Shown piece after piece: positions 32,133 to 44,704 of a stretch of DNA of 64,000 nt (position 1 is its first letter; the number at the start of each line of letters is the position of its first letter). The notes beneath the pieces are model-generated. The model ran no database searches, was not told the origin of the DNA, and saw only the letters and a list, made by a program, of their open reading frames with translations. The DNA comes from Citrobacter amalonaticus (lineage in GTDB: Bacteria; Pseudomonadota; Gammaproteobacteria; Enterobacterales; Enterobacteriaceae). Made by a program: the position numbers and the translations under genes. Location of the stretch: assembly GCF_002918555.1 (NCBI RefSeq), contig NZ_PQMB01000001.1, positions 682,087-746,086 of the forward strand, read 5' to 3'.

Positions 32133-33974
32133 TCAACGCAGTACCATCAACAGAGCCAGCACAACGACGGCACCGATGCTCATTGATGCTACATACCAAC
32201 GCAGATAGCCGTTCTCGCTTAACAACAGGCCTTTACCTGCAAAGCGGGAAAGGATCGCCGGAATGTTCATCATTGCGTTCAGCGGATCGCGTTTCAGCAA
32301 CCATGCAACGCCCAGGAACGGCTTGACGAACACTTTGTCGTACAGCCAGTCGAAGCCCCAGGCGTTATACCACCAGGTACCCAGCAGACGGCCTGGCGCA
32401 CTGTTGGCAATCGAGGTCACCAGCGTACGTTTACCCAGCCACAGCCATGCAGCGATCAGAATGCCTGCAATCGCGACGATACCGGAGGTAATTTCCAGCG
32501 TCATCACGCGACCATGCTCAAGCTCGGTCGTCGCAGGCAGTACCCCCTGCAGCGGTGGCACAATCAGTGCGCCAACGAAGGTGGACAGGATCATCAGCAC
32601 AATCAGCGGCAGATGATGCGTAATCCCCTTCCCTGCGTGAGCGTGAATTTGCTCTTTACCGTGGAACACGATGAAAATCATACGGAAGGTGTACAGAGAG
32701 GTCATGAACGCACCGACCAGACCTGCAACCATCAGGTTGATATGACCGTTCGCCATCGCACCGGCCAGAATCTCATCCTTACTGAAGAAGCCTGCGGTAA
32801 TCAGCGGCAGAGCCGACAGCGCCGCGCCACCGATCAGGAAGCAGAGATACACCAGCGGAATAGACTTACGCAGGCCGCCCATCCTGAAGATGTTCTGTTC
32901 GTGGTGACAGGCCAGGATAACCGAGCCGGATGCCAGGAACAGCAGCGCTTTAAAGAAGGCGTGCGTCATCAGGTGGAAAATCGCCGCATCCCACGCCTGA
33001 ACCCCGAGAGCCAGGAACATATAACCAATCTGGCTCATGGTGGAGTATGCGAGAACGCGTTTAATGTCGGTCTGTACCAGCGCAGCAAAACCAGCCAGTA
33101 CCAGCGTGATAGCCCCGATAATCCCCACCAGATGCAGGATTTCCGGCGTCATCAGGAACAGGCCGTGAGTACGTGCAATCAGGTAGACACCGGCGGTAAC
33201 CATCGTCGCGGCGTGGATCAGCGCGGAGACAGGCGTCGGGCCCGCCATCGCGTCAGCAAGCCAGGTCTGCAACGGCAGCTGTGCCGATTTACCTACCGCA
33301 CCGCCCAGCAGCATCAGCGTCGCCCACATCAGCATGTTGTTACCATCTGCAAAGTGAGCAGGTGCCAGTTCCACCATTTCGCGGAAGTTAAGGGTGCCCA
33401 GCTCGTTGTAGAGGATAAACAATGCGAAGGCGAGGAACACGTCACCCACACGGGTCACCACGAAGGCTTTCATGGCCGCGGCGCCATTCTTCGGATCGCT
33501 GTAATAGAAGCCGATCAGCAGATAGGAGCACAGGCCCACGCCTTCCCAGCCGAGGTACATCAGCAGCAGGTTATCGGACAGCACCAGAACAACCATGCTG
33601 GCAATAAACAGGTTGGTATAAGCGAAGAAGCGGGAGTAGCCCTCTTCACCGCGCATGTACCAGGAGGCGAACATGTGGATCAGGAAACCCACACCGGTCA
33701 CCACACTGAGCATGGTCAGCGACAGGCCGTCCAGCACCAGGTTAAAACCGATATTGAAATCGCCGACAGACATCCACGTCCACAGCGGCTGGCTGAAAGC
33801 CTGCTTGCCGTTAGCGAAGAAGTCAACGCCGACAAAGGCGGTAACCAGCGCGGCCAGACCAATGGAGCCGACGCCCACGGTCGCAGAGAGGTTTTCCGAC
33901 CAGCGACCGCGAGAGAACGCCAGTAATACAAAGCCAATCAATGGCAGAATAATGGTTAAGGCAAGCATGTTCAT
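32133..33974 (-). CDS. nuoL: NADH-quinone oxidoreductase subunit L
   Basis: Product of 613 residues, the distal antiporter-like subunit of complex I. It has 14 core helices plus the long lateral helix in its C-terminal third (about residues 525-560), which braces NuoM and NuoN, and ends in a final membrane helix. Channel Glu in [20 protein letters not shown] and loop [20 protein letters not shown] are conserved. Overlaps the nuoK stop by four bases. Confidence 0.97.
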   Translation of the reverse strand: MNMLALTIILPLIGFVLLAFSRGRWSENLSATVGVGSIGLAALVTAFVGVDFFANGKQAFSQPLWTWMSVGDFNIGFNLVLDGLSLTMLSVVTGVGFLIHMFASWYMRGEEGYSRFFAYTNLFIASMVVLVLSDNLLLMYLGWEGVGLCSYLLIGFYYSDPKNGAAAMKAFVVTRVGDVFLAFALFILYNELGTLNFREMVELAPAHFADGNNMLMWATLMLLGGAVGKSAQLPLQTWLADAMAGPTPVSALIHAATMVTAGVYLIARTHGLFLMTPEILHLVGIIGAITLVLAGFAALVQTDIKRVLAYSTMSQIGYMFLALGVQAWDAAIFHLMTHAFFKALLFLASGSVILACHHEQNIFRMGGLRKSIPLVYLCFLIGGAALSALPLITAGFFSKDEILAGAMANGHINLMVAGLVGAFMTSLYTFRMIFIVFHGKEQIHAHAGKGITHHLPLIVLMILSTFVGALIVPPLQGVLPATTELEHGRVMTLEITSGIVAIAGILIAAWLWLGKRTLVTSIANSAPGRLLGTWWYNAWGFDWLYDKVFVKPFLGVAWLLKRDPLNAMMNIPAILSRFAGKGLLLSENGYLRWYVASMSIGAVVVLALLMVLR

Positions 33975-34273
33975 CCGCGCATCTCACTTACTGAATCGAT
34001 GTTCAGGTTCTGGCGACGGCGATGAAGTTGCAGCAACAGCGCAAGTCCGATGCTCGCTTCCGCAGCCGCAAGGCTGATGGCGAGAATGTACATCACCTGA
34101 CCATCGGTCTGGCCCCAGTAGCTTCCGGCGACCACGAAGGCCAGCGCGGAGGCGTTAATCATGATTTCCAGCCCGATCAGCATAAACAGCAGATTGCGGC
34201 GGATAACCAGGCCGGTTAAACCCAGCACGAATAAGACAGCCGCGAGGATCAGTCCATGTTGTAAGGGGATCAT
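33971..34273 (-). CDS. nuoK: NADH-quinone oxidoreductase subunit K
   Basis: Product of 100 residues, three membrane helices, the MrpC/ND4L homologue. Buried glutamates in [19 protein letters not shown] and [14 protein letters not shown] take part in proton transfer. Overlaps nuoJ and nuoL by four bases at each end, so translation of the three genes is coupled. Confidence 0.96.
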   Translation of the reverse strand: MIPLQHGLILAAVLFVLGLTGLVIRRNLLFMLIGLEIMINASALAFVVAGSYWGQTDGQVMYILAISLAAAEASIGLALLLQLHRRRQNLNIDSVSEMRG

Positions 34274-34824
34274 GCGTGCTCCTCCGTTTTTCTTTTCGCG
34301 CTGTCGTCCTTACGGTTGCTCAGCACCTCACCCGAGCGCTCTTCGCGACCGACGTGGAAGGCGACAACCAGACCGGCCAGCAGCAGCATAGACGCCAGCT
34401 CAACCGCCAGTACATAAGGTCCAAACAGCGTAATACCGACCGCTTTTGCGCTAACTGGCGTGCCGTCGATACCCTGGTCGTTAACACCCAGAATGGCATA
34501 AACAATAACCGCCAGCATGATGGCCGACAAAATCGCCGGACCAATCCACACCTGCGGCTTCAGCCACTGGCGCTCCTGCTCGATTTCAGAACCACCGAGG
34601 TTGAGCATCATGACCACGAACACGAACAGCACCATGATGGCGCCCGCATAGACGATAATTTCCAGCGCACCTGCGAAGTAAGCGCCCAGCGAGAAAAACA
34701 CCCCGGAAATCGCCAGCAGCGAAATAATCAGGTACAGCAGCGCGTGCACCGGATTGGTGTGGGTGATAACTCGCAAGGTTGCGAGAATGGCTATCAGGCC
34801 ACAGATATAAAAAGCGAACTCCAT
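34270..34824 (-). CDS. nuoJ: NADH-quinone oxidoreductase subunit J
   Basis: Product of 184 residues, the ND6 homologue, with five membrane helices. The pi-bulge helix region [20 protein letters not shown] is the hallmark of the family and part of the proton path. The C-terminal tail is charged and cytoplasmic. Eleven bases separate it from nuoI. Confidence 0.96.
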   Translation of the reverse strand: MEFAFYICGLIAILATLRVITHTNPVHALLYLIISLLAISGVFFSLGAYFAGALEIIVYAGAIMVLFVFVVMMLNLGGSEIEQERQWLKPQVWIGPAILSAIMLAVIVYAILGVNDQGIDGTPVSAKAVGITLFGPYVLAVELASMLLLAGLVVAFHVGREERSGEVLSNRKDDSAKRKTEEHA

Positions 34825-34835
34825 TGCCCCTCTCC

Positions 34836-35378
34836 TTACGGTAACAGGCCCTTGACGTCGATAGGCTTGGCTTCGTTCTCTGCTTCGCCCTTATCTTTGC
34901 CGTCGATTGCCATACCTGCCATCCGGTAGAAGTTATATTCCGGGTATTTACCCGGACCGGAGATCAGCAGATCCTCTTTCTCGTAAACCAGATCCTGGCG
35001 CTTGTACTCACCCAGCTCAAAGTCCGGAGTAAGCTGAATCGCCGTCGTTGGACAGGCTTCTTCGCACAGACCGCAGAAAATGCAACGTGAGAAGTTGATG
35101 CGGAAAAACTCCGGATACCAGCGGCCGTCTTTGGTCTCTGCTTTCTGCAAAGAGATACAGCCGACCGGACAGGCTACCGCACACAGGTTACAGGCAACGC
35201 AGCGCTCTTCACCGTCCGGATCGCGCGTCAGCACGATACGACCACGGTAGCGCGGCGGCAGGTAGACCGGCTCTTCCGGATACATTTGCGTTTCGCGTTT
35301 CGCGAACGCATGCAGGCCGATCATCCAGATACTGCGTACCTGGGTGCCGAAACCTACGAGTAATTCTTTTAAGGTCAT
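34836..35378 (-). CDS. nuoI: NADH-quinone oxidoreductase subunit I
   Basis: Product of 180 residues. Two 4Fe-4S clusters (N6a and N6b) are bound by [14 protein letters not shown] and [14 protein letters not shown]. These pass electrons from the peripheral arm to NuoB. The N-terminal amphipathic helix ([19 protein letters not shown]) rests on the membrane arm next to NuoH. Confidence 0.97.
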   Translation of the reverse strand: MTLKELLVGFGTQVRSIWMIGLHAFAKRETQMYPEEPVYLPPRYRGRIVLTRDPDGEERCVACNLCAVACPVGCISLQKAETKDGRWYPEFFRINFSRCIFCGLCEEACPTTAIQLTPDFELGEYKRQDLVYEKEDLLISGPGKYPEYNFYRMAGMAIDGKDKGEAENEAKPIDVKGLLP

Positions 35379-35392
35379 GGTCTTTGTGCCCC

Positions 35393-36370
35393 TTATTGCG
35401 CCTGCCAGAGAATGACAGCCGCCGTTACCAGCAAGTTGATGAGCGTCAGCGGCAGGCAGATTTTCCAGCCGAAGGACATTACCTGGTCATAACGAGGACG
35501 CGGTAACGACGCACGAATCAAAATGAACATCATCATGAAGAACGCGGTTTTCAGCGCGAACCAGATGAATGGCGGTAAGAACGGGCCCTGCCAGCCACCA
35601 AAGAACAGCGTCACCATCAGTGCAGAAATCGTGACGATACCGATATATTCCCCCACGAAGAACAGACCGAATTTCATACCGGAATATTCGATGTGGTAAC
35701 CATCGGCCAGTTCCTGCTCGGCTTCCGGCTGGTCAAACGGGTGGCGGTGACATACCGCCACGCCCGCGATGGCAAAGGTGACAAAACCAAAGAACTGCGG
35801 AATCACGTTCCAGATGTCAGCCTGGTTATTGACGATGTCGGTCATATTGAATGAACCGGCCTGCGCCACCACGCCCATCAGGGAAAGCCCGAGGAACACT
35901 TCGTAGCTCAGCGTCTGCGCAGACGCACGCATCGCACCGAGCAGCGAGTATTTGTTGTTGCTCGACCAACCGGCGAACAGCACCGCATACACCGCCAGAC
36001 CCGCCATCATCAGGAAGAACAGGATCCCGATGTTCAGGTCAGCAACCACCCAACCCGGACTCACCGGCACGATGGCGAAAGCCAGCAGCAGCGAGGTGAA
36101 GGCGATCATCGGCGCCAGGGTAAAGATGACGCGATCCGAGAATTTCGGGATCCAGTCTTCTTTAAAGAACATCTTGATCATGTCCGCCACCAGCTGGAGC
36201 GAACCGCCCCAGCCAACGCGGTTTGGTCCATAACGGTTCTGGAACAGACCCAGCAGGCGACGTTCGCCAAAGCTCATGAACGCCCCGCAGGTGACGACCA
36301 CCAGCAGGATCACCACCGCTTTGATGATGGTCAGCAGGATATCGATAAGCTCAGGTGTAATCCAACTCAT
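35393..36370 (-). CDS. nuoH: NADH-quinone oxidoreductase subunit H
   Basis: Product of 325 residues, ND1 homologue with eight core helices, forming the quinone chamber with NuoB and NuoD. The conserved loop [20 protein letters not shown] and [20 protein letters not shown] contain the quinone-site and E-channel acidic residues. Overlaps the nuoG stop by four bases. Confidence 0.97.
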   Translation of the reverse strand: MSWITPELIDILLTIIKAVVILLVVVTCGAFMSFGERRLLGLFQNRYGPNRVGWGGSLQLVADMIKMFFKEDWIPKFSDRVIFTLAPMIAFTSLLLAFAIVPVSPGWVVADLNIGILFFLMMAGLAVYAVLFAGWSSNNKYSLLGAMRASAQTLSYEVFLGLSLMGVVAQAGSFNMTDIVNNQADIWNVIPQFFGFVTFAIAGVAVCHRHPFDQPEAEQELADGYHIEYSGMKFGLFFVGEYIGIVTISALMVTLFFGGWQGPFLPPFIWFALKTAFFMMMFILIRASLPRPRYDQVMSFGWKICLPLTLINLLVTAAVILWQAQ

Positions 36371-39093
36371 TGTTGTGCCTCCTGCAGATCCTCAAGACGC
36401 GCACCTGCCAGAACTGGCGCGATACCCGGCATACCCATCGGTAAGCCCACCTGCCCTGCCGTCAGTCCTTCAGAGATCTCAACGAGCAGCGTGACCAGAT
36501 TGCCTTCGTAACTAAAGGAGACGAGGGTACCCGCATTCACGCCCAGCTTCGCGGCATCGGCCGGGTTTAGCTTGATATACGGCTGCGGCATGCGGCTCTG
36601 GAACACTGGCGCACGCTGAGACATCTCATCGCTACCAAACAGATGATAGTACGGCGCGATACGCCACTGACCTTCCTGTGCCTGGAAACTGGCCGGAACG
36701 GTAGTGAAGTAATCCAGCCCCCCTTCCGTCGCCTCGATCAGACGCACACCGGGATCGCCATGACGCAGTTTGCCACCCACCTCATCCTGGAATTTGTTCC
36801 AGGCCTGCGGGGAGTTCCAGCCTGGCGCCCAGGCAAACGGGATCTGCGAACGCGGAGCATCCGGCTGGTTGTTCCCTTCCATCGAGAAGGCGAACATCGT
36901 GTCTTTGTCCTGCGGCTGGCGCGGTTCATGAACGCTGATGTTCGCACGCATGGCGGTACGCCCGCTGTAACGATGCGGCTCACGCGCCAGTTTCTGTCCA
37001 CGAATACGGAAGCTCGCGTCCGGCGCGGCATCTTTAATCCCGGCCAGTTCCGGTATCGCGGCAATTGCGGCATCGATAACGTGGTCAAGCTGCGTCCAGT
37101 CCACTTCGCGGTTCTGCACGGTACTGTGCAACGAGTGCAGCCAGCGCCAGCTTTCCAGCATAATCGTGCTGCTGTCGTAGTACGACGGGTCATAGACCTG
37201 GAAGAAACGCTGTGCGCGGCCTTCGTTGTTAATGACCGTCCCGTCGCTCTCAGCAAAGCTTGCGGCGGAAAGTACCAGATGCGCATTTTCCATGATTGCC
37301 GTACGCTGATGGTCAACGACCATGACCAGCGGCGCTTTTGCCAGTGCGGCATTCACACGCGTGGCGCTTGCATGGCGATGAAGATCGTTTTCCAGCACAA
37401 CCACCGCGTCAGCTCGTCCCGTTTCCAGCTCGGTCAGCGCATCATCAAGCGAACCGCCGCCCATAATGCCCAGCCCCATGCTGTTAACAGAACGCGCAAT
37501 CATGGTGATACCCACGTCTGCGCCACGGCCTTTCAGCGCTTTCGCCACGTTAGCAGCGGCCTGAATCACTTCGGCGCTACCGGCGTTGGTACCGGAGATA
37601 ATCAGTGGTTTTTTCGCCCCGGCAAGTGCCTGAACGATCACGTCGATTTTGTTTTGCAGATCGCGGTCGATGCCGTCAACCGCCGGTGCGTTGTTGTCCA
37701 GCGCATGGGCAATGGCGAAACCTAAACGCGCCTGATCTTCAACCGGTGCGCGATAGGTCCACGCAGCGACATCATCCAGGCGGGTGTCATCGACGTTGGT
37801 TACGAACAGCGGGTGCTTGGCACGCTGGCCGATATTAAGGATTGCCGCAATCTGCCAGTCAGCCACTTTCTGAGCCGCCGCCATCTCACGCGCTTTACCT
37901 TTCACCGCCTGACGTACCGCCAGCGCAACGCGTGCGCCGGTCTGGGTGATATCTTCCCCCAGCACCAGAACCGCATCGTATGACTCGATTTCGCGCAGCG
38001 CCGGGGTATGAATACCACCGTCACGCAGCACCTTCAGCGCCAGTTGCAGACGTTCCTGCTCGCCCTGGGCAATACCGGTATAGAAGTTATCCGCACCGAC
38101 CAGTTCACGCAGCGCGAAGTTACTTTCAACGCTGGCACGCGGGGAGCCGATACCAATCACTTTCTTCGACTGACGCAAAATATCTGCCGCGCCCTGCATC
38201 GCCTGTTCGGCGTTCAGCGTGATCAGGTCATCGCCACGACGCTGTACCGGCTGACGCGGACGGTCTTTCAGGTTCACGTAACCATAGCCAAAACGACCGC
38301 GGTCGCAGAGGAAGTAGTGGTTAACGGTACCGTTGTAGCGGTTTTCAATACGGCGCAGTTCGCCATAGCGCTCGCCCGGGCTGGTGTTACAGCCGATGGA
38401 ACACTGCTGGCAGATGCTTGGCGCAAACTGCATGTCCCATTTACGGTTGTAACGCTCGGAGTGCGTTTTATCGGTGAAGACGCCGGTCGGGCAAATTTCT
38501 ACCAGGTTACCGGAGAATTCGCTTTCGAGCGTACCGTCTTCCGGACGACCAAAATAGACGTTGTCGTGTGCGCCATAGACGCCCAGATCCGCGCCATCGG
38601 CGTAATCTTTGTAGTAACGTACGCAGCGATAGCAGGCGATGCAGCGGTTCATTTCGTGAGAGATGAACGGCCCTAAATCCTGATTACGGTGAGTACGCTT
38701 CGTGAAGCGGTAGCGACGGAAACTGTGGCCGGTCATCACGGTCATATCCTGAAGGTGGCAGTTGCCGCCCTCTTCACAGACCGGACAATCGTGCGGGTGG
38801 TTGGTCATTAACCACTCCACCACGCTTTCGCGAAACTGTTTCGCTTCTTCGTCGTCAATAGAAATAAAGGTGCCTTCGGTGGCCGGTGTCATACAAGACA
38901 TCACCAGGCGACCACGCGTGTCTTCCGCGTTTTGGTATTGCTTCACCGCACACTGGCGGCAAGCACCGACGCTTCCCAGCGCCGGGTGCCAGCAAAAGTA
39001 CGGAATATCAAGGCCGAGAGACAGACAAGCTTCCAGCAGGTTGTCCGCCCCGTTGACCTCATATTCTTTGCCGTCTACATGAATCGTAGCCAT
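36367..39093 (-). CDS. nuoG: NADH-quinone oxidoreductase subunit G
   Basis: Product of 908 residues, the E. coli length. The N-terminal 2Fe-2S domain is [15 protein letters not shown] with Cys in LVMSCMTPA; then a His-Cys3 4Fe-4S site ([15 protein letters not shown]), two further 4Fe-4S sites ([13 protein letters not shown] and [14 protein letters not shown], the latter being N7) and a molybdopterin-oxidoreductase-like body without cofactor. ATG at 39093 gives MATIHVDG; an in-frame ATG at 39102 adds three residues and is nearer to ggaag, so the true start is slightly uncertain. Confidence 0.96.
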   Translation of the reverse strand: MATIHVDGKEYEVNGADNLLEACLSLGLDIPYFCWHPALGSVGACRQCAVKQYQNAEDTRGRLVMSCMTPATEGTFISIDDEEAKQFRESVVEWLMTNHPHDCPVCEEGGNCHLQDMTVMTGHSFRRYRFTKRTHRNQDLGPFISHEMNRCIACYRCVRYYKDYADGADLGVYGAHDNVYFGRPEDGTLESEFSGNLVEICPTGVFTDKTHSERYNRKWDMQFAPSICQQCSIGCNTSPGERYGELRRIENRYNGTVNHYFLCDRGRFGYGYVNLKDRPRQPVQRRGDDLITLNAEQAMQGAADILRQSKKVIGIGSPRASVESNFALRELVGADNFYTGIAQGEQERLQLALKVLRDGGIHTPALREIESYDAVLVLGEDITQTGARVALAVRQAVKGKAREMAAAQKVADWQIAAILNIGQRAKHPLFVTNVDDTRLDDVAAWTYRAPVEDQARLGFAIAHALDNNAPAVDGIDRDLQNKIDVIVQALAGAKKPLIISGTNAGSAEVIQAAANVAKALKGRGADVGITMIARSVNSMGLGIMGGGSLDDALTELETGRADAVVVLENDLHRHASATRVNAALAKAPLVMVVDHQRTAIMENAHLVLSAASFAESDGTVINNEGRAQRFFQVYDPSYYDSSTIMLESWRWLHSLHSTVQNREVDWTQLDHVIDAAIAAIPELAGIKDAAPDASFRIRGQKLAREPHRYSGRTAMRANISVHEPRQPQDKDTMFAFSMEGNNQPDAPRSQIPFAWAPGWNSPQAWNKFQDEVGGKLRHGDPGVRLIEATEGGLDYFTTVPASFQAQEGQWRIAPYYHLFGSDEMSQRAPVFQSRMPQPYIKLNPADAAKLGVNAGTLVSFSYEGNLVTLLVEISEGLTAGQVGLPMGMPGIAPVLAGARLEDLQEAQQ

Positions 39094-39174
39094 AGTCAGC
39101 ATGCTTCCAGTTATCTTAGTCAGGGACTAAGCGTTAATCGAAATTCATATCGCGATACAGGCTCACGCCTGCAA

Positions 39175-40512
39175 TCACCAGCGCTCTTTCAGCAGGTTCG
39201 GCTGAATACCACTAATCAAATGGGTATTGCTGAAGGTCTGCCTGATGCCAGCTTCGAATTCTTCGCGGAAATATTTAATGGCGCTCTGCAGCGGTTCCAC
39301 CGCACCCGGTGCGTGCGCACAGAAGGTTTTACCTGGACCGAGGAAGCGACACAGTTGCTCAAGCGTCTCGATATCCCCAGGCTGGCCTTCACCACGCTCC
39401 AGCGCGCGCAGAATTTTCACGCTCCACGGCAGGCCGTCACGGCACGGCGTACACCAGCCGCACGATTCGCGGGCAAAGAACTCTTCCAGGTTGCGCACCA
39501 GCGACACCATGCCAATCTCGTGGTCAACCGCCATCGCCAGCGCGGTACCCAGACGGCTACCCGCTTTACCGATGCTTTCAAATTCCATCGGCAGGTCGAG
39601 GTGCGCTTCGGTCAGGAAGTCGGTACCCGCGCCGCCTGGCTGCCAGGCTTTAAATTTCAGGCCATCGCGCATCCCGCCCGCGTAATCTTCAAGGATCTCA
39701 CGCGCGGTGGTACCAAATGGCAGTTCCCACAGTCCCGGATTCTTCACGCGACCGGAGAAGCCCATCAGCTTGGTGCCCGCATCTTTGCTCTTCGAAATGT
39801 TCTGATACCACTCCACGCCATTAGCGAGGATCGCCGGAACGTTACATAACGTTTCAACGTTGTTCACGCAGGTCGGTTTGCCCCATGCGCCAGAGGTCGC
39901 CGGGAACGGCGGCTTGGAACGGGGGTTAGCACGACGACCTTCGAGAGAGTTGATAAGCGCCGTCTCTTCACCGCAGATGTAGCGCCCTGCCCCGGTGTGC
40001 ACAAACAGTTCGAAGTCAAAACCGGTGCCCATGATGTTTTTGCCGAGCAGACCGGCTTCGGTGGCTTCAGCAATTGCGCGACGCAGATGGACAGCCGCTT
40101 CAATATATTCACCGCGCAAGAAGATGTAACCACGGTACGCTTTCAGCGCAAACGCGGAGATCAGCATACCTTCCACCAGCAGGTGCGGCAGCTGTTCCAT
40201 CAGCAGACGGTCTTTATAGGTGCCCGGCTCCATCTCATCGGCGTTACACAGCAGGTAGCGGATGTTCATGGATTCGTCTTTCGGCATCAGGCTCCACTTC
40301 AGACCGGTGGAAAAGCCTGCGCCACCGCGCCCTTTCAGGCCAGCGTCTTTTACCTGATTGACGATCTCATCCGCAGACAGACCGGTCAGCGCCTTACGTG
40401 CGCCTTCGTAGCCGTTCTTGCTACGGTATTCGTCCAGCCAGACCGGCTGTTTGTCATCGCGCAGACGCCAGGTCAGCGGATGCGTTTCGGGAGTACGGAT
40501 AATATCTTTCAT
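39175..40512 (-). CDS. nuoF: NADH-quinone oxidoreductase subunit F
   Basis: Product of 445 residues, the NADH- and FMN-binding subunit where electrons enter complex I. The NADH/FMN glycine-rich motif is [16 protein letters not shown] (about 60-75), FMN contact [14 protein letters not shown] (about 175-188), and the N3 cluster is bound by [12 protein letters not shown] plus a later Cys in FCAHAPGA. Overlaps the nuoE stop by four bases. Confidence 0.97.
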   Translation of the reverse strand: MKDIIRTPETHPLTWRLRDDKQPVWLDEYRSKNGYEGARKALTGLSADEIVNQVKDAGLKGRGGAGFSTGLKWSLMPKDESMNIRYLLCNADEMEPGTYKDRLLMEQLPHLLVEGMLISAFALKAYRGYIFLRGEYIEAAVHLRRAIAEATEAGLLGKNIMGTGFDFELFVHTGAGRYICGEETALINSLEGRRANPRSKPPFPATSGAWGKPTCVNNVETLCNVPAILANGVEWYQNISKSKDAGTKLMGFSGRVKNPGLWELPFGTTAREILEDYAGGMRDGLKFKAWQPGGAGTDFLTEAHLDLPMEFESIGKAGSRLGTALAMAVDHEIGMVSLVRNLEEFFARESCGWCTPCRDGLPWSVKILRALERGEGQPGDIETLEQLCRFLGPGKTFCAHAPGAVEPLQSAIKYFREEFEAGIRQTFSNTHLISGIQPNLLKERW

Positions 40513-41009
40513 TTATACCGCTCCAGCAGTTCAGGAATGCCTTCCGGGGTCAGGTGAGCGTGAGTATCCTCATCGATCATCATGTTCGGCCCTTTATCGC
40601 AGTTCCCCAGGCAGCAGGTCGGCAGCAGCGTAAAGCGACCGTCAAAGGTCGTCTGCCCCGGCTTGATGTTGAGCTTTTTCTCCAGTGCGGCCTGGATCCC
40701 CTGGTAACCGTTGATGTGACACACCACGCTGTCGCAATAGCGGATCACGTGACGGCCCACCGGCTGGCGGAAGATCTGGCTGTAGAACGTGGCAACACCT
40801 TCGACATCGCTGGCCGGGATCCCCAGCACGTCAGCGATCGCATGGATCGCGCCGTCCGGCACCCAGCCACGCTGTTTCTGAACGATCTTCAGCGCTTCAA
40901 TGGACGCCGCACGCGGGTCTTCGTAGTGGTGCTTCTCGTGCTCAATCGCTTCACGCTCTGCCGCACTCAGCTCAAAAGCCTCGGTTTGTGGTTGTTGATT
41001 CTCGTGCAT
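40509..41009 (-). CDS. nuoE: NADH-quinone oxidoreductase subunit E
   Basis: Product of 166 residues with a thioredoxin-like 2Fe-2S domain. Cluster N1a ligands are in [16 protein letters not shown] and [16 protein letters not shown]. It forms the NADH module with NuoF and NuoG. Two bases separate it from nuoC. Confidence 0.97.
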   Translation of the reverse strand: MHENQQPQTEAFELSAAEREAIEHEKHHYEDPRAASIEALKIVQKQRGWVPDGAIHAIADVLGIPASDVEGVATFYSQIFRQPVGRHVIRYCDSVVCHINGYQGIQAALEKKLNIKPGQTTFDGRFTLLPTCCLGNCDKGPNMMIDEDTHAHLTPEGIPELLERYK

Positions 41010-41011
41010 AA

Positions 41012-42814
41012 TTAGCGGTCCACATCTGACATAACAAAATCGATACTACCCAGATGGACGATCAGGTCGGACACCAGGCTGCCGCGTACCGCCACCGGGA
41101 TCTGCTGCAGATGCGCATAGCTCGGGGTACGAATACGGGTACGATAACTCATGGTGCTGCCATCGCTGGTCAGGTAGTAACTGTTAATACCCTTGGTCGC
41201 TTCCACCATCTGGAAGGACTCGTTCGCCGGCATGACCGGGCCCCACGAAACCTGCAGGAAGTGGGTGATCAGGGTTTCGATATGTTGCAGCGTACGCTCT
41301 TTCGGCGGCGGCGTGGTCAGCGGGTGATCCGCTTTAAACGGCCCTTCCGGCATGTTATTGAGGCACTGCTCAAGGATACGCAGACTCTGGCGCAGCTCTT
41401 CTACTTTCAGCATCACGCGGGTATAGCAGTCGGAGACACCGCCGCCAACCGGCACCTCAAAGTCGAAGTTTTCGTAGCCAGAGTACGGACGTGATTTACG
41501 CACGTCGAAATCGATACCGGTCGCACGCAGCGCGGCGCCCGTGCAGCCCCAGTCCAGCGCTTCTTTCTTACCGTAAGCGGCAACGCCCTGCGAACGTCCT
41601 TTCAGGATGGTGTTGCGCAGTGCGGCTTTCTCGTAGGAATCCAGACGCTTCGGCATCCAGTCCAGGAAATCGCGCAGCAGCTTGTCCCAACCGCGAGGCA
41701 GGTCATGGGCAACGCCGCCAATACGGAACCAGGCCGGGTGCATACGGAAACCGGTGATCGCTTCCACTACGTCATAGATTTTCTGACGATCGGTAAAGGC
41801 GAAGAAGACCGGCGTCATCGCGCCGACGTCCTGAATAAACGTGGAGATGTAAAGCAGGTGACTGTTGATGCGGAACAGCTCAGAGAGCATGACGCGAATC
41901 ACGTTGACGCGATCCGGCACGGTGATGCCCGCCAGCTTTTCCACCGCCAGCACGTACGGCATTTCGTTCACGCAGCCGCCGAGGTACTCGATACGGTCGG
42001 TGTACGGGATATAGCTGTGCCAGGACTGGCGTTCGCCCATCTTCTCAGCACCACGGTGGTGGTAGCCGATGTCCGGCACGCAGTCGACAATCTCTTCGCC
42101 ATCAAGCTGGAGAACAATGCGGAATGCACCATGTGAAGACGGGTGGTTAGGGCCGAGGTTGAGGAACATGAAGTCCTCGTTTTCGGTGCCGCGCTGCATG
42201 CCCCAGTCTTCCGGTTTGAAGGTCAACGCCTCCATCTCCAGATCCTGTTTCGCTTTGGTCAGCTCAAACGGATCGAACTCCGTTGCCCGCGCCGGATAAT
42301 CTTTCCGCAGCGGATGGCCTTGCCAGGTTGACGGCATCAGCAGACGCGTCAGGTGCGGGTGACCGTCGAATTCAATACCAAACATGTCCCAGGTTTCACG
42401 CTCATACCAGTTGGCGTTCGGGAACACTTTAGTGAAGGTCGGCACGTGCAGATCGTTTTCAGACAACGCCACCTTGAGCATGATGTCGCGATTGCGCTCA
42501 ATGGAAATCAGGTGGTAGAAAACGGAAAAATCCGCGGCGGGTAACCCTTCGCGGTGTGTGCGCAGACGTTCGTCCATACCGTGTAAATCAAACAGCATGA
42601 CGTAAGGCTTTGGCAGTCTCTTTAAGAAGTCGCCCACTTCCAGTAATTGTTCACGCTTGACCCAAACAACGGGTACACCCGTCCGGGTCGCCTGAACGGT
42701 AAAGGCATCCGGCCCAAAACGGTTGCGCAGTTCGCCAATGACCGGATCGTCAAGGTGATCCCTGGTCTGCCATGCGGCTTCTTGCGCGGTTAAGTCGGTC
42801 ATATTTTTCACCAT
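41012..42814 (-). CDS. nuoC: NADH-quinone oxidoreductase fused subunit C/D
   Basis: Product of 600 residues. Residues about 1-190 are the NuoC (30 kDa) domain ending in [15 protein letters not shown]; about 210-600 is the NuoD (49 kDa) domain with [15 protein letters not shown], which holds the quinone-site His, and the C-terminal [12 protein letters not shown]. The fusion is the norm in enterobacteria, so it is not an anomaly. The start MVKNMTDLT has an alternative Met at codon 5. Confidence 0.97.
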   Translation of the reverse strand: MVKNMTDLTAQEAAWQTRDHLDDPVIGELRNRFGPDAFTVQATRTGVPVVWVKREQLLEVGDFLKRLPKPYVMLFDLHGMDERLRTHREGLPAADFSVFYHLISIERNRDIMLKVALSENDLHVPTFTKVFPNANWYERETWDMFGIEFDGHPHLTRLLMPSTWQGHPLRKDYPARATEFDPFELTKAKQDLEMEALTFKPEDWGMQRGTENEDFMFLNLGPNHPSSHGAFRIVLQLDGEEIVDCVPDIGYHHRGAEKMGERQSWHSYIPYTDRIEYLGGCVNEMPYVLAVEKLAGITVPDRVNVIRVMLSELFRINSHLLYISTFIQDVGAMTPVFFAFTDRQKIYDVVEAITGFRMHPAWFRIGGVAHDLPRGWDKLLRDFLDWMPKRLDSYEKAALRNTILKGRSQGVAAYGKKEALDWGCTGAALRATGIDFDVRKSRPYSGYENFDFEVPVGGGVSDCYTRVMLKVEELRQSLRILEQCLNNMPEGPFKADHPLTTPPPKERTLQHIETLITHFLQVSWGPVMPANESFQMVEATKGINSYYLTSDGSTMSYRTRIRTPSYAHLQQIPVAVRGSLVSDLIVHLGSIDFVMSDVDR

Positions 42815-42959
42815 TGCAAATGGTCCGTGGTGACTGTCGACAGGGCTTCGCGCTATTTATCCACTTTATCCTTCATGCTGACGCGTTGATGCAACCTGAA
42901 TGATTTTGTGTATATCTAATAATAAGCGAAGTTAAAACGCCGCTGCCGACAGGCGCAAA

Positions 42960-43622
42960 TTAAATCTCGTCTGGTGTACGCAGATTGGTGACTGCGATGC
43001 GTTCGCCGCGCTTACGCTCGCGCTCTGACTGCATATTGGCGCGATAAACGCCCTGATCGCCAACCACCCAGGAGAGCGGACGACGTTCCTTACCAATAGA
43101 ATCCTGCAACAGCATTAACGCCTGCATGTACGCTTCAGGACGCGGCGGGCAGCCAGGGATATAAACATCCACCGGGATAAACTTATCAACGCCCTGCACC
43201 ACAGAATAGATGTCGTACATACCGCCGGAGTTGGCGCATGCGCCCATGGAAATAACCCATTTCGGCTCCAGCATTTGATCGTACAGACGCTGGATTACCG
43301 GCGCCATTTTGGTAAAGCAGGTACCCGCTACCACCATCAGGTCGGCCTGACGCGGGGAAGCACGGAGTACTTCTGCGCCAAAACGCGCCACGTCATGTAC
43401 GGCGGTGAATGAGGTCACCATCTCTACGTAGCAGCAGGAAAGGCCGAAGTTATAAGGCCAGATTGAGTTCTTACGACCCCAGTTAACCATGTCATGCAGC
43501 TTACCCATGAACACGTTTTTATTAACTTCTTGCTCCAGGGGGTCGGTTACGATCTCCTGTTTTTGCAGGGGGTAACGGTCATTCTCACCGTTAGGATCTA
43601 TGCGGGTGAGCGTATAATCCAT
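42960..43622 (-). CDS. nuoB: NADH-quinone oxidoreductase subunit B
   Basis: Product of 220 residues, carries cluster N2, the last electron donor to quinone. Tandem cysteines are in [11 protein letters not shown], with the others in [12 protein letters not shown] and [11 protein letters not shown]. The 145-base gap to nuoC (42815-42959) is AT-rich at its centre and holds no gene. Confidence 0.97.
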   Translation of the reverse strand: MDYTLTRIDPNGENDRYPLQKQEIVTDPLEQEVNKNVFMGKLHDMVNWGRKNSIWPYNFGLSCCYVEMVTSFTAVHDVARFGAEVLRASPRQADLMVVAGTCFTKMAPVIQRLYDQMLEPKWVISMGACANSGGMYDIYSVVQGVDKFIPVDVYIPGCPPRPEAYMQALMLLQDSIGKERRPLSWVVGDQGVYRANMQSERERKRGERIAVTNLRTPDEI

Positions 43623-43637
43623 CTTAATGCCTCGCGG

Positions 43638-44078
43638 TTAGCGTTGACGGTTAGCGATACTGTTTTCCGGGTTCATACGCTCGCGGCGTGAACGTGCGGG
43701 CGTCCAGTCCAGCGCGCCAATACGCACCAGGTAAACCAGACCTGCCAGTAACACAAAAATAAAAATTGCAGCTTCCACAAAGCCAACCCACCCGCTTTCA
43801 CGAATAGAGGTTGACCATGCGTACAGATACAGTGCTTCAACGTCGAAGATAACGAAGAACATGGCTACCAGGTAAAACTTGGCAGACAGGCGTAAGCGAG
43901 CGGTGCCGACCGAGTCGATACCTGATTCAAACGGGACGTTTTTCGACCTCGCGCGTGCGCGACCGCCCAAAAACCAACCGCCGATCAACATCAGGCAGCA
44001 CAGGCCAATGGCGACAATAAGAAAGATTGCGAATGCCCAGTGATGAGCGATGACTTCAGTGGATGTTGACATACTCAT
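43638..44078 (-). CDS. nuoA: NADH-quinone oxidoreductase subunit A
   Basis: Product of 146 residues, three membrane helices, ND3 homologue. The cytoplasmic loop [20 protein letters not shown] and the acidic [15 protein letters not shown] helix are diagnostic. First gene of the nuo operon, 15 bases before nuoB. The operon promoter lies upstream in 44079-44624. Confidence 0.97.
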   Translation of the reverse strand: MSMSTSTEVIAHHWAFAIFLIVAIGLCCLMLIGGWFLGGRARARSKNVPFESGIDSVGTARLRLSAKFYLVAMFFVIFDVEALYLYAWSTSIRESGWVGFVEAAIFIFVLLAGLVYLVRIGALDWTPARSRRERMNPENSIANRQR

Positions 44079-44624
44079 TGCTTACTCATCAAAAGTGACG
44101 CCAAATTCTCTGCTCTTTTCGGCAAATGAACGCCACATCGATTCATGGGGAGGAATAAAAAAAACCTTACAATCACTGTAGAAAACGATTTATACAGCCA
44201 ATTGATGGGGTTTTTTACTCCTTTCTATAACCTTTTGTCAACTTTAACAAAAGTTCCTTCACATTAATTTACATGACCACAACACCATTAACATTTAATG
44301 CTTTTTAGCCGTAAAACCGACTTTACGAAAGCCAAAGTTTGGATTGTTGAATCGTGTCCGTTGCGAAGTAAAAGGGTAATACCCGCCTATTTTGACAGGA
44401 ATTCACGCTGATTCCTCCCCCTAAATGAGAGTATTTTCTTGATCTGCGACACGCTTTTGTTAATTCACCCTAAAAAACAGCAACAATTTCTCTTGTTTTT
44501 TAACATGGCAATTCAGCTACGCTGTAACTGACGCCTGTAGGCGTAACGTTGAAGCGGCACATTTTACCTGCTGATTTACAGCGTTTTTTGTCTTGTCAAA
44601 ATGACGTCTCTCCGATATTAGTAC
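44079..44624 (-). promoter_or_regulatory. nuo operon control region
   Basis: About 545 bases without a supported gene between nuoA and the lrhA terminator, AT-rich. By analogy with E. coli it should contain the nuo promoters with sites for ArcA, NarL, Fnr and IHF; I could not mark any of these with confidence. taacaaaag and related A/T tracts around 44240-44300 are plausible IHF or promoter DNA. Confidence 0.5.
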
Positions 44625-44672
44625 AAAAAAAGAGCCACTGACTGTTTTTCCAGCATCAGTGGCTCTTTTTTA
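44625..44672. terminator. Bidirectional terminator after lrhA
   Basis: An 11-base stem agagccactga (44631-44641) with tcagtggctct (44656-44666) is flanked by a run of A on the left and T on the right. It starts 33 bases beyond the lrhA stop and insulates lrhA from the nuo promoter region. Confidence 0.9.
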
Positions 44673-44704
44673 CATTTACATTTTAAGACTTATTTTGTGA
44701 TGCG

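Noticed and set aside
28931-33926. Very long antisense frames opposite nuoN, nuoM and nuoL (for example 28931-30313, 30326-31642, 32514-33926)
   Set aside because: They lack ribosome-binding sites, are rich in His, Gln and Arg as expected from reverse reading of membrane-protein codons, and overlap fully conserved nuo genes.
41012-42814. NuoC-NuoD fusion as a novel gene fusion
   Set aside because: This fusion is normal in E. coli and relatives.
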